From Branchiostoma belcheri (Eukaryota; Chordata; Leptocardii; Amphioxiformes; Branchiostomatidae), in the NCBI RefSeq assembly GCF_001625305.1, contig NW_017802880.1, positions 439,338 through 503,337 of the forward strand: DNA of 64,000 bases, read 5' to 3'. A program made the translations under genes and the position numbers. The notes below the pieces were generated by a model that saw only the letters and a program-made list of their open reading frames with translations, was not told where the DNA came from and ran no database searches. Every line of letters starts with the position of its first letter. Positions within the stretch are counted from its first letter, which is position 1. Shown here piece after piece: positions 50,300-59,921 of the stretch.

Positions 50300-50446
50300 C
50301 CTACAGCATACGGGTGTTCCTGTCTGCCGACTCTGTGTTTGATGACAATGAGGACACGCCCCTTGACATAAATTTTGGCGACAGCTTGGAAAATATAAGG
50401 CAGGAAATCCTGCCACACCAGGAAACAGACTTCAAGGGTCTCTCGG
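50300..50446 (+). CDS. Exon 29: middle of module M10
   Basis: Acceptor TTTGTTGGTCACAG and donor GTAAGGTG bound 147 bp, phase 1 on both sides. It encodes A-Y-S-I-R-V-F-L-S-A-D-S-V-F-D-D-N-E-D, the F-L-S-x-D strand and acidic run, then an amphipathic linker. Confidence 0.9.
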
Positions 50447-51100
50447 GTAAGGTGGTTTTAATCATTAAGGAATTATGTTTTTCAATAGTCTTTGTGCTAC
50501 CTTTCTCATGGTAATACTTTAATACATCTAGTACTCATTCAGTGGTTGTGTACAAAGAACCTTTACCCAATGATTTACCAACTTAATACTGGTATTTACC
50601 CATAATGACTAATACCAGGTAAGTCTACACAATACATTGTAGTTGCTTTTGGCATTTGATATAACAAATGCATACTAATTAGGCAACCATTATTAGACTT
50701 GCCTGAGACATCATCACACAACAGCTAATTAAAAAAAACACCTATTAATAATTAGTTAGATATGAAGGGCTCATGCAACAAAAAATTAGATTTACCTATA
50801 GTGGTTTATATTAACCTGAAATACAACAGTGTCATGCATTTCAATATCTCAAAATTGTACATGTATGTACTCAAAATTAATTGTGCAGTTACTGTTAGTA
50901 GTATTTTTCATCTTGTATATAGTTAACATGTAATAAACTGATTTTCTCCCCCTACTACAATGTAAATCAGCGCTTACCAGACTTACATGTACCTGCTGTT
51001 TACATTATTATCATTTGGTGAATCCCACTTTTTATGCAATGTGATGAAACTGTTCAATGGCTCCCATCTGTGAATAGTTTAACCAGGTTGGTAAGACACT
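50447..51100. other. Intron 29, no recognised repeat in the first 650 bp
   Basis: AT-rich sequence with several ACATGTA words and no TIR or SINE box. Confidence 0.35.
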
Positions 51101-51103
51101 GAG

Positions 51104-51270
51104 TGAAGAGACTCTTTTTACACAACCAAGTCTTTTATTCAGCCGACGTTCCGGCGACCGTCTGTCACCTTCCTCAGGGCAATTCTAACTGGTTCACATT
51201 GCACTGCAGCACAGGTGTCACTGCTATAGATGCATTCCCAAATGTACGATATTTACAAAATCTACACATA
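51104..51270 (-). mobile_element. Penelope-like-type terminal segment Q, antisense
   Basis: On the minus strand it reads CTGAGGAAGGTGACAGACGG, then a GTCGCC stem partner and GGAACGTCGGCTGA, the counterpart of 32542-32580 with GAAAC changed to GGAAC. AAAGACTTGGTTGTGTAAAA follows. Confidence 0.5.
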
Positions 51271-51329
51271 TGCGTGATTGGATTACAAGGAAATGTTCCT
51301 GGCTGTTAATCAGTTTATCTCTGCCATAG

Positions 51330-51473
51330 TTCCCATCCGACTGGACACCAAGGAGGCCTGTCTGGAGATGCCGGACATGCACGTGTTCCTACAGGTGGTA
51401 CCAGACCCCAGCTACCTCCCCACATACACAGCCTCGCTCACAGCATTCTCTGTACCTACAGAGTGTGATGAAG
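51330..51473 (+). CDS. Exon 30: C-terminal part of module M10
   Basis: Acceptor TATCTCTGCCATAG and donor GTAGGCAC bound 144 bp, phase 1 on both sides. It encodes P-I-R-L-D-T-K-E-A-C-L-E-M-P-D-M-H-V-F-L-Q-like strands (Cys displaced by a few residues), L-P-T-Y-T-A-S-L in place of the N-N turn, and V-P-T-E-C-D-E. Confidence 0.88.
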
Positions 51474-51605
51474 GTAGGCACAGGCAGTACAAAAAGAAAT
51501 CTAGGCTCCTCTTAAAGTGCTCATGACACCAAAATATGACCTTAGCTGATTGTAATGGACATAACTAGTATTACTAGTTAACTAGTATTACTTTCATGAT
51601 AATCT

Positions 51606-51910
51606 GCATGAAAGTTCATCTCAGTTGGTAAATTACATTATGAAAAACTTAAACTGTTCTCCAACTCAAAATTTGACTTCAAGAGAGGCATAAAAGAGGC
51701 CATATACATCAGGGCACTTAACCATCGCTCAACCGGGACGGGGGGCGATATCGACTTCAGACAACCTTTGACCCTTTGCTGACGTCACACGTGGGAAAAA
51801 TCACGTGTCCACGGCACTTGGGTCAGATAGCTGAGGAAGACTCAGTGATTCAGTCAAAAATTTCTGGTGAGTCAAATTTTGAGTTGGAGAACAGTTTAAG
51901 TTTTTCATAA
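51606..51910. mobile_element. Palindromic element P with Penelope-like coding trace
   Basis: TTTCATGATAATCT occurs at 51592-51605 and 51911-51924. Arms TATGAAAAACTTAAACTGTT...AACTCAAAATTTGAC and inverse. Near 51680 a frame reads R-G-I-K-E-A-I-Y-I-R-A-L-N, the same C-terminal motif as at 32829-33047. It ends 38 bp before exon 31. Confidence 0.75.
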
Positions 51911-51948
51911 TTTCATGATAATCTTTAATTAATATGTCTGTTTGACAG

Positions 51949-52186
51949 ACCATGTGGATCTACAAATATCCCACTTTGAGGCCTCAACGGACATCATTTT
52001 CACTGACCAGCCATTTGAGTATGCCCTGGACGTGCGTATCCTGGTGTCCAGTCTGGTCAGTCTGTCCAAGGTTGGACAGAAGTATGACGTCACTTTCTAC
52101 CTGTCCGAGGACCCTGACATTGACCCTGAGGATGACCTGGCACTAGACTACACCTTCGAGGAGACCCAGGGGGCCAGACTCTTCAT
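51949..52186 (+). CDS. Exon 31: first two strand blocks of module M11
   Basis: Acceptor ATGTCTGTTTGACAG and donor GTATGTTT bound 238 bp, phase 1 in and phase 2 out. It encodes D-H-V-D-L-Q-I-S-H-F-E, F-E-Y-A-L-D-V-R-I-L-V and the strongest F-Y-L-S example, Y-D-V-T-F-Y-L-S-E-D-P-D-I-D-P-E-D-D. No intron separates the opening from F-Y-L-S here. Confidence 0.92.
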
Positions 52187-52880
52187 GTATGTTTGGAAAC
52201 ATGACTGACATTTGCTTATTTGTTTATTTTGATTTTTCACAAAGTGAAAGGTAGGGGAAAACCGGTGCATACACACCTTTATAAGTTGCCTTCCCCCATA
52301 CAAAAACACATAAATACAACATCAAAATTACATAGTCAATAACAACACATAATAGGTAATCGAAATAGAAGGTTAAGCATATTTCAAATATATGTAATTA
52401 GTATAACATGTGTTGAAACAAGTCTTAGTGAGGTCTAGATGAAATACAAGAACTACACCCACAAGAAGTGGTCCAAGTACATGGCAGGTCAAGACTTTAA
52501 TGTATGTTAAATCTGTTGTACAAAAGGTGGCCTTGAGTACAATGTAGTTTGTGTTTAAATGATATAATATCCATTTAAAGTGTGTTTAAATGACAGATTT
52601 TTGTATTGAGAAATTTAAACCAAAGTACTAAACTTTTAGAGTGGTTGTATTTCAGGGTACATGTAGGCAGGAAAAATGGCCTAAGGTTTTTGTAGCATTT
52701 TTTATTTAGATTTGAAACTATTCTGTAGTTCAGTATATATGGTTAATATAATATACAGCTGAAATTCAATTGGCAGTGTCATACATTGTAATTCATTGAA
52801 AAAGATCACCATTAAAATAAAATCATGGTAACCTTGTTCAAATGAACAGTAGTGTAGAAAAAATAATATTTGCACCCATT
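52187..52880. other. Intron 31 first part, no recognised feature
   Basis: AT-rich. The stretch 52250-52330 (CACACCTTTATAAGTTGCCTTCC) resembles a word near 30238-30265 and may be an old repeat fragment. Confidence 0.3.
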
Positions 52881-52894
52881 TTGTCATTTTCTTA

Positions 52895-53310
52895 TCTATG
52901 ATCGTATTCTTTGTCAAAAACAACATCAACATGTTATTTTTGACTTTGTTCATGACCTACTGTTCTCAGATATGGAACTCTGTTCATGCGAGTGTACTAG
53001 CTAAGTGTCGTGTTGCATACAATAATTGCTTTCGTATTCTCCTCAAGTTGCCAAGAGGTTGTAGTGCTAGTTCAATGTTTGTACACCTCTAGACCGATAC
53101 ATTTGATGCTAGACGCAGTCAATTGTGTTATTCCTTCATTAATAGACTTTACGCCACCAACAATAGTATAATATGCTGTCTATATTGAGGTCTGATTGTC
53201 AGTTCAGAAATACGTATTTTAAAAATGTGTATAAATTGTTGTATGTTTAATGTTTATGTGGTTTTACATGTATGTTAAACTTTGTATTATGGGTATTACC
53301 TGAAATAAAG
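52895..53310 (+). pseudogene. C-terminal fragment of a LINE ORF2
   Basis: A frame encodes T-Y-C-S-Q-I-W, K-C-R-V-A-Y-N-N-C-F-R-I-L-L-K-L-P-R-G and, after a stop, F-D-A-R-R-S-Q-L-C-Y-S-F-I-N-R-L-Y, the usual C-terminal region of LINE reverse transcriptases. It is a 5'-truncated dead copy ending near GAAATAAAGGCATTCACTCA, 25 bp before exon 32. Confidence 0.65.
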
Positions 53311-53336
53311 GCATTCACTCATTTTGTCTCTATCAG

Positions 53337-53452
53337 GAACATCCCAGTTGGTTCCCCTCCTCAACAGCACAGCTTCGGAGGCCCACAGGGACAGCTGACT
53401 ATCCCACAGTGGGCCCAGGGGGTGGGCAGGTACTGTGGACCGGCTTACTTAG
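53337..53452 (+). CDS. Exon 32: middle of module M11
   Basis: Acceptor TTGTCTCTATCAG and donor GTAGGTAC bound 116 bp, phase 2 in and phase 1 out. It encodes a Gly/Gln-rich linker (S-P-P-Q-Q-H-S-F-G-G-P-Q-G-Q) and the Cys strand G-R-Y-C-G-P-A-Y-L. The low-complexity linker is longer than in sister modules. Confidence 0.87.
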
Positions 53453-53576
53453 GTAGGTACCAATATCGTAAACTCTCTTCTGTCTTAAACATTTGTGAAA
53501 GGGACCTGAAAGCTCTTGAGATTGAGTGTGGATGGCCACCTTTTTTGAGTATAGTGTGACATGGCCTGGCCAAAAC

Positions 53577-54242
53577 CCTACTGTACTGTACTGTACTGTA
53601 CACTAGCTACTCTGCTCTGCTCTACTCTGCTCTGCCCTGCTCTACTCTACTCTACTCGACTCGACTCAAATTGACATGACTCTGCTCTGCTCTGCTCTGC
53701 TCTACTCTACTCTATTGTACTCTACTGTACTCTACTCTACTTTACTCTACTCTACTCTACTCTACTCTACTCTACTCTACTCTACTCTACTCTACTCTAC
53801 TCTACTCTACTCTACTCTACTCTACTCTACCCTACTCTACTTTACTCTACTCTACTCTACTCTATTGTACTCTACTCTACTCTACTCTACTCTATTGTAC
53901 TCTACTCTACTCTACTCTATTGTACTCTACTCTACTCTACTCTATTGTACTCTACTCAACTCTACTTTACTCTACACTACTCTACTCTACTCTACTCTAC
54001 TCTACTCTAAGACTACTCTACTCTGCTCTACTCTACTCTACTCTTCTCTTCTCTACTCTACTCTACTCGACTACTCTACTCTACTCTACTCTACTACTCT
54101 GCTCTGCTCTGCTCTACTCTACTCTACTACTCTTCCCTTCTACTCTTCCCTTCCCTTCCCTTCCCTTCCCTTCCCTTCCCTTCCCTTCCCTTCCCTTCCC
54201 TTCCCTTCCCTTCCCTTCCCTTCCCTTCCCTTCTCTTCTCTT
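53577..54242. repeat. (CTACT)n then (CCCTT)n pentanucleotide arrays
   Basis: 53577-54133 is an imperfect CTACT/TCTGC array and 54134-54242 a purer CCCTT array, within intron 32. The array ends about 40 bp before exon 33 and supplies a pyrimidine-rich upstream region. Long Leu/Tyr/Ser open frames here are artefacts. Confidence 0.95.
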
Positions 54243-54283
54243 TTGGTGCATCATTTACAACACACCTTTTTTCTCTTACGCAG

Positions 54284-54376
54284 GTGTACTGCTGACTGAC
54301 AAACAGAACTGGGACCTGGATCCTTTCTTACCTGACAACAGTGCAGCACTACAGATCCAACTTCAGTGTAGCCATG
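54284..54376 (+). CDS. Exon 33: C-terminal end of module M11
   Basis: Acceptor TTTTCTCTTACGCAG and donor GTGAGGGA bound 93 bp, phase 1 on both sides. It encodes G-V-L-L-T-D-K-Q-N-W, P-D-N-S-A-A-L (N-N turn equivalent) and I-Q-L-Q-C-S-H. Confidence 0.88.
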
Positions 54377-54767
54377 GTGAGGGATACAAACCCATAACAT
54401 CATATTCTTTGCCTTCTACAGAAGGCTATGAAATCGTTTTGGTACTGTTTGGCAGATTATGCACGATAAATTTTGAAGGCATGGTCCGAGGTTTACGATT
54501 TTTGGTAGGCAGGTTGTCTTAGTGATGGGCATTGTCAAGGCCAAAAATGGGCTTCGTGGGGGGTTCTTACGTGACTGGAGGTGACCTTTTGTGTTTCAAA
54601 TTATATTTCATCATAATTTACTACAAGGAACATGAATCTGTTACTTTTATAAGCCATATTTAAAAGATATCCCATAGTTACAAATTATGAGATGTGACTC
54701 TCTTCAAGCCTCTGTGAGAGGATTTTGCAAAGCTATAAAATGTAGATACTTGTTATTTTTATCAGAG

Positions 54768-54885
54768 TCAAGTGAGGAAAGTGCCTTTCCCAAGGGCACA
54801 ACACTGTGGCCAGCCAGGGATTTGAACCCCAAACCTTCAGATTCTAAGTCAACAACCCTAACCACTAGACCACCATGCCATCAAA
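54768..54885 (-). mobile_element. SINE tRNA-like head, antisense
   Basis: GTGAGGAAAGTGCCTTTCCC, AGGGATTTGAACCCCAAACC and CCCTAACCACTAGACCACCA form a body start, B-box and A-box on the minus strand. Confidence 0.6.
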
Positions 54886-54889
54886 ATGA

Positions 54890-55290
54890 CTAATAAACTG
54901 GTGGACGTACCAACCACTAAGTATCTGATACCAGCCCAGAAAAGAACAAGAAACAGTCATGCCTTCAAATATCAGAGTTGAACCAAGAATTGAGGTATTC
55001 AAAAACTCGTATTTCCCCAGAACTATCGTAGACTGGAACTCGTTGCCACCAAGCACAGTTGGGGCATCATCACTAGAAAGCTTTAAACAAGACCTGCAAT
55101 CAAATGTGCAAAGATTGAGTGTAACAGTCGTTCGGCATGATATAGTTAGCTGCCGCCACGCCGCGTGCCTGCGAAGCTGGTGTGTTACGCCGAAGGGCGG
55201 TTATACCGGCTATACAGATACAGAAGCTGGTGTGTTACGCCGAAGGGCGGTTATACCGGCTATACAGATACAGATACAGATCTTATGAAA
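54890..55290 (+). pseudogene. LINE C-terminal relic with tandem tail
   Basis: Frames joined by a shift encode L-I-P-A-Q-K-R-T-R-N-S-H-A-F-K-Y and Y-F-P-R-T-I-V-D-W-N-S-L-P-P, a motif common at LINE ORF2 C-termini. A roughly 51-bp unit (GCTGGTGTGTTACGCCGAAG...) is tandemly duplicated at 55178-55275 and followed by (ACAGAT)n, consistent with a retroposon 3' end 20 bp before exon 34. Confidence 0.65.
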
Positions 55291-55310
55291 TTTTGCCTCC
55301 TGTTTTGCAG

Positions 55311-55471
55311 ATGTGCTTGGTGTGTCTGACTTTTCCTTCCATGTGGAGGGAACCTATGACAAGATCTGGCAGGATGCTGGGGGAACTGTTGTGTTTGATG
55401 TGACTGTGAGGAACACAGGCCTGCTGGACATCGCTCCAGCTGACAACGGCACAGCAAACTTCCACCTTGTG
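55311..55471 (+). CDS. Exon 34: first part of module M12
   Basis: Acceptor CTCCTGTTTTGCAG and donor GTTAGTTA bound 161 bp, phase 1 in and phase 0 out. It encodes D-V-L-G-V-S-D-F-S-F-H-V, V-V-F-D-V-T-V-R-N-T-G-L, an N-G-T sequon and N-F-H-L-V. It is closest in layout to exon 12. Confidence 0.92.
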
Positions 55472-55714
55472 GTTAGTTAAGCAATTAATGTATTTTCTAT
55501 ACTTAAATTTTGTGAAAATGTAAAATTTCTTATAATCTTCATAGTGTCTGTGTGCAACTTCTTAATGATTATAACCACTGTGACAGTGACTGTCAATTGA
55601 AAAAGAAATCTGCTCCACTTTAAGAAAAGAAATATTATTAGATGCAATATGCTCTGTCTCCCTCCTTGGTTGCATATCAGTGCCTAGCACCAAAGAGGGC
55701 TACCTCATTCCCGT

Positions 55715-55870
55715 TTGTTTGTTTGTTTCGCTTAACCGGTAAACCGGCCCAGCAGCGTAACACATCTTATTTAGTTTTGTACGTATGTACAAGCTGCGTA
55801 AGACCGGACTGTAAGGTTTGAACACCGGGAAGGAATTGAAATCTACTCTTTTCGATAAGTGCGGTGGCAA
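55715..55870 (-). mobile_element. SINE-B fragment, antisense
   Basis: TTTGTTTGTTTGTTTCGC (the antisense AAAC tail), CTGCGTAAGACCGGACTGTA and CTCTTTTCGATAAGTGCGGT match the left part of 57966-58366. The head is missing. Confidence 0.65.
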
Positions 55871-56327
55871 CATACATGCATATGGTACTAGTTTTGCTGG
55901 GCTTCACTTCTTCTTTTGAGGCAGTGGAAGACGAATTTTCTTCTATAATATGTGGGCTCTTTGATTTTAGTAGAAAAATTGATTTTAGTAGAAAAATTGT
56001 TTTCTTGTGGTAGGGGATACACAATTTACACAATTGCGCTATAACATAACGCTACATCTAAAAGGGCTTTACTTGTGCAATGAATGTTTTCATATGTTTG
56101 AGAATAAAGACATCTGGTACTGAAAGCATGTGTCACTTTTTTTGGGGGGGGGGGTCAACTGAGCTATCTCTCTATAGTGGTCACTTGTCTATAGTGGTCA
56201 AATTTGGCCAGTCCCTTGAGTGACCACTGTAGACAGGTTTGACTGTAGTGGGAAAGTAAGGGAGCATTTTGGACACGGTGGTAAAGAAATGCTTTCTGAT
56301 ATCGTCATAACATGAACAATTAGATAT

Positions 56328-56679
56328 CAGGGCTCAAAATACTAGGTGCATGTGCACCTTAGTGCACCCAAGTTCTGCACCAATTTTTTTCCTGTGGGTG
56401 CACTGGTGCACCTAAATATTTTTGTACTAGGTATTTTTGTACATATGACATGTATCATAGTATACAGGATATTCTTGGCATCTAAGTGTCAGAATAAATC
56501 TTTGTTGCTGTAGTAGATTTTGAAGTTCCCATTTCAGATTCTAGCTCAGAAGAGGAGCAGTAAGATCTGTAATAAGGTTTTGTTTTGTATATGGTGCACC
56601 CAAAAAAATTTTTGTGCACCTAAGTTTTTAGGTTGGGTGCACCAGTGCACCTATTCCGAAAAATGAATTTCGAGCCCTG
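56328..56679. mobile_element. CAGGGCTC-terminus element with GATAT duplication
   Basis: CAGGGCTCAAAATAC and the inverse end in GAATTTCGAGCCCTG, with GATAT on both sides (56323-56327, 56680-56684). Several GTGCACC words inside. It ends 32 bp before exon 35. Confidence 0.75.
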
Positions 56680-56711
56680 GATATGAAATACTTATCGTAT
56701 AATATCCTCAG

Positions 56712-56881
56712 CTCTACAGCTCTGCAGACCAGTTCCTGGACCAGACTGACCTACAGGTGCCCATTGCTGAGATAGACGTGGACACGGACATGCTGGCATC
56801 AGGACTGGCCGCTGGGGACAACCTGACCTTCACAGGGGTCAGGGCGAAGGTCAAACCATCAGGGGACATGTGTCAGCAGAG
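56712..56881 (+). CDS. Exon 35: middle of module M12
   Basis: Acceptor CGTATAATATCCTCAG and donor GTAGGCAG bound 170 bp, phase 0 in and phase 2 out. It starts L-Y-S-S-A-D-Q-F-L-D-Q-T-D, the Y-L-S-x-D counterpart, then A-G-D-N-L-T-F-T (N-L-T sequon) and G-D-M-C-Q-Q-R. The phase-2 cut after the Cys matches M5 and M9. Confidence 0.9.
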
Positions 56882-56899
56882 GTAGGCAGTCTTTGATGA

Positions 56900-57111
56900 G
56901 GGCCTGCAAGGGGGGGTCCCGACTACGCTGAATTCGGAAACCTCTCGATTACACTTTACGTATTTACAATAAATTCCAAGTGGCTACAATGCATTACGTA
57001 GAATTAAAACGCCCAATATGCTCTTCGCAAAAATATTAAGCGGTCCATCTACGCTCTACGTAGAATTAAAACGGCCGTTTACGCTCTACGGAAAAGGGCT
57101 TGCAGGCCCCC
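56900..57111. mobile_element. MITE Y, 8-bp duplication TTTGATGA
   Basis: GGGCCTGCAAGG and the inverse CTTGCAGGCCCCC, with TTTGATGA at 56892-56899 and 57112-57119. TACGTAGAATTAAAACG blocks are shared with 37245-37504. The left duplication starts 10 bp after the exon 35 donor. Confidence 0.8.
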
Positions 57112-57130
57112 TTTGATGACAGTATAAACC

Positions 57131-57330
57131 TAATGGTACATATAGAATACAACACATTCCGTATTGCCCGGGGTATCAGCCTGACTGTGCATCGGATCGC
57201 CCGACGGCCAGAGGGAGATCCAATCCGCGGGAGGGCTGGGACCGAGGGTGATGCAGAATACACCGTGTTGTATTTTATTTATGTCATACCCACCCAGGAA
57301 AACACGCCTTTCAATGCAAAATGAGCGAAC
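57131..57330. repeat. Fragment of hairpin-rich element W
   Basis: AGAATACAACAC...CCGTATTGCCCG and the inverse GGTGATGCAGAATACACCGT form a hairpin, then TTTATGTCATACCCACCCAG. Matches 59512-59650. Confidence 0.6.
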
Positions 57331-57374
57331 ATTTGTCCCTAAACCAAAAAAAATGCAACAACATCAATTTCAAC

Positions 57375-57465
57375 GTCCGGGCAGGATCAATATTGGGCAG
57401 GATTCAAACCCGGGACCTCTTGGGTCTTGGCCAAACACGCTACCGCTACGCCACATGACTCCACG
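57375..57465 (-). mobile_element. SINE tRNA-like head, antisense
   Basis: GGGCAGGATTCAAACCCGGG (B-box) and CACGCTACCGCTACGCCACA (A-box side) on the minus strand. Confidence 0.6.
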
Positions 57466-57483
57466 TATCTTCCTATCTTATAA

Positions 57484-57841
57484 TAGCTCAAAATACTGGG
57501 TGCATGCGCACCTTAGTGCACCCAAAATTGGAGCTGTGCACCAATCTTTTTTTCTGTGCACCCAAGTATTTTTGTAGGTATTTTTTTCATATCAAATGTA
57601 TAATATAGTATACAGGATATTCTTAGCATCTAAGTGTCAGAAAAAAAATAATATCTTTCATGTAGTACTTGTTTAAGATTTTGAAGTTAGCTCCCATTTC
57701 GGATTCAAGCTCAGAAGAGAAGCAGTAAGATCTCTAATATGTTTTGTTTTATATGGTGCACCCAAAAAATTTTTGTGCAGCACCTAATTTTTAGGTTAGG
57801 TGCACCAGTGCACCTGTTCCCAAAAATGAATTTTGAGCCCT
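57484..57841. mobile_element. CAGGGCTC-type element, degenerate termini
   Basis: AGCTCAAAATACTGGGTGCA at the left, AAAATGAATTTTGAGCCCTT at the right, and the interior of 56328-56679 nearly base for base. It ends 18 bp before the exon 36 start, so it almost touches the acceptor. Confidence 0.7.
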
Positions 57842-57859
57842 TACCTCTATACAACACAG

Positions 57860-57963
57860 GTATCTGCTGGCATCTTGGCACCGAGGCCCAGGACTAGATG
57901 AAAACCTTGTGGATGGATTGAGGGATAACGACTTCTCTGCAGCTCTTTTTGATTGTCACACGG
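57860..57963 (+). CDS. Exon 36: C-terminal end of module M12
   Basis: Acceptor CTCTATACAACACAG and donor GTAAGTCT bound 104 bp, phase 2 in and phase 1 out. It encodes Y-L-L-A-S-W-H-R-G, D-E-N-L-V-D and F-S-A-A-L-F-D-C-H-T with the terminal Cys. Confidence 0.87.
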
Positions 57964-57965
57964 GT

Positions 57966-58366
57966 AAGTCTTTGTTTGTTTGTTTGTTTCGCATAACCTG
58001 TAAACTGCCTTTAGGCGTAACACACCAGTTTTGTACATGTACATATGTGTACAAGCTGCGTAAGACCGGACTGTAAGGTTTGAACCACTCACACCGGGAA
58101 GATTCTCTACTCTTTTCGATAAGTGCTGTGGGTTCTTCTTTACGTGCGTGGGGTGTGGCTCTCCCAAACACGGGCCCTCAATTTAACATCCTATCCGAGG
58201 GATGTCCCTAACAGAAGCTAGGTACTCATTTCCACCTGAATGAAGTGAGGAAAGTCGTGTAAAGTGCCTTTCCCAAGGGCACAAGATCGGTGACATGGGC
58301 AGGATTTGAACCCACGACCACTTGGGTGTGAGCCGAACACGCTACCAACTATGCCACATGACCCCA
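57966..58366 (-). mobile_element. SINE-B, antisense, full length
   Basis: Tail TTTGTTTGTTTGTTTCGC on the left, CTGCGTAAGACCGGACTGTA, GTGCCTTTCCCAAGGGCACA and a tRNA-like head (AGGATTTGAACCCACGACC, ACACGCTACCAACTATGCCA) on the right. It starts 2 bp after the exon 36 donor GT. Confidence 0.8.
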
Positions 58367-58495
58367 CTGTCGTATCTACTAGTAATACACACTGGATCGG
58401 AGAATAGGACAAAGTGGTAGCTTGTGAAGTAATGGCATTTATTAGGATAGATGAAGTACTACAGGATAAGAGAGTAAACTGTAGCTTAGTTCTAG

Positions 58496-58680
58496 TTATG
58501 TTTACTGAAGGAAAACATATTGTTTTTGCTCTGTTTCCTCTTCTTCCATTCCAAACACAAAAGGTCAATGACCAGAACCAGACATCTGTCACCATGGTAA
58601 CTGGTGTTGGGTAACATCATGTTGCAATTTTATAGGGATTTAGACTCCTGACACTAGATATATGAATGTGTTTGAGTTAG
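58496..58680 (+). repeat. Dispersed repeat S, copy 4
   Basis: GTTTACTGAAGGAAAACATA, TCACCATGGTAACTGGTGTT and TTATAGGGATTTAGACTCCTG as in 42255-42430. Confidence 0.6.
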
Positions 58681-58916
58681 AATTAACAGAGCAGACCATA
58701 TGAGAAGGTAAATATTATGCATTTGCTTTGCAAATGTTACTTTTCTAGATTGTGTCTGTTTGTGGTGCTGAAACTTGTGATGTTGTTATGTGTTGGCCAA
58801 CCACTTGCTATACATAATGTAATCCAACAAAAAATGGTGTCTTCTACACTTACCATGGTTCAACTAACTGGTCCAAGTCATTGAGCTTATTTTTTGGAAT
58901 GAAAGATCAAGAAATA

Positions 58917-59470
58917 CAGGGCTCGTGACTATGACTGGTTTGGTCGCACATACGCCTAGAATTTGGACTGGTGCGACCATATTTGAAATCATGGTAGCAC
59001 GGTGCGCCAATCAAAAATTAAGACCAACAAGAGGTTCTTTGGTCTCTAAGCACTGGGCTTCCCTGTGGATTATAATCCCAGGGGCCAGGACCAATAAATA
59101 TGCGCCAAACTAAAAAAAAACAACTGGAAATCCTACTGTGCTGGTTGAAATCATTTTCTTGTTTGTTTTAGCTCTGATTTTGTTGGGGAAATGCTTTGAG
59201 AAAATATGATGGTAGCTACTCATAGCTTAGATTTAAATTATATTAATGACTGTAATTCATTAGGTTTAATTGCTCCAAGTTCCAGTTAGAAAATGCATGT
59301 ACAGTTTGTATCATGTATTTTTTCTTGTTGAATTTAGTGGGGAACCTTAACCAAATTGCGTGGATAGGACAATATTTTTCTGGTGGTGCGCCTAGATTTT
59401 TGCTGGTGTGCCCAATTGTTTTGGGTTGGGAGCACAGTGCTCCTAAGTCAAAAAGGTAGTCTGGAGCCCT
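58917..59470. mobile_element. CAGGGCTC-terminus element, distinct interior
   Basis: CAGGGCTCGTGACT and the inverse AGTCTGGAGCCCT. The interior has GGTGCGCC-type words replacing GTGCACC. Flanks AAATA and AAACA are imperfect. It is about 550 bp and a divergent subfamily. Confidence 0.6.
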
Positions 59471-59511
59471 AAAACAGAGCAAAAACATGGATATTTCTTG
59501 TGCTCTGTACA

Positions 59512-59879
59512 TATAGAATACAACACGGGGTATTCCGTATCGCCCGAGGTATCGGCCCGACCGCGGGAGGGCCGGGACCGAGGGCGATGCGGAATACCCC
59601 GTGTTGTATTTTATTTATATCATACCCACCCAAGAAAACACGCCTTTCAATGCAAGATGAGCCAAAAGTTGGTGCTACTGAACTCTAAAATGCAACAACA
59701 TCAATTCCAATGTCCGAATTCTGTATTCGAATTTTCGAAAGGGGCACACGCGGTCAGGGCGAAACGCGTTCGAATCGTTTTATGGAAGCGTTCGATAACG
59801 GGTTCCAGGCCGTACCGTAAAGTACGGCCCGGTCCGTAACCCGTTATCGAATGTTATCGCGGCCTGGGTATGATATAAT
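59512..59879. mobile_element. Hairpin-rich element W, fullest copy
   Basis: A hairpin with arms AATACAACACGGGGTATTCCG and the inverse (59516-59612) is followed by TATATCATACCC (59615) and, at the right end, GGGTATGATATA. A second hairpin TACGGTAC.../GTAACCCGTTATCGAA lies near 59790-59850. It ends about 43 bp before exon 37. Confidence 0.65.
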
Positions 59880-59921
59880 GCCTCTTACATGTATCTGTGA
59901 GTGACTGTTTCTATCCTGCAG

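Noticed and set aside
53676-54522. 200-residue open frames rich in Leu-Tyr-Ser or Leu-Pro-Phe-Pro
   Set aside because: Artefact of the CTACT and CCCTT arrays. Only 54284-54376 at the end is a real exon.
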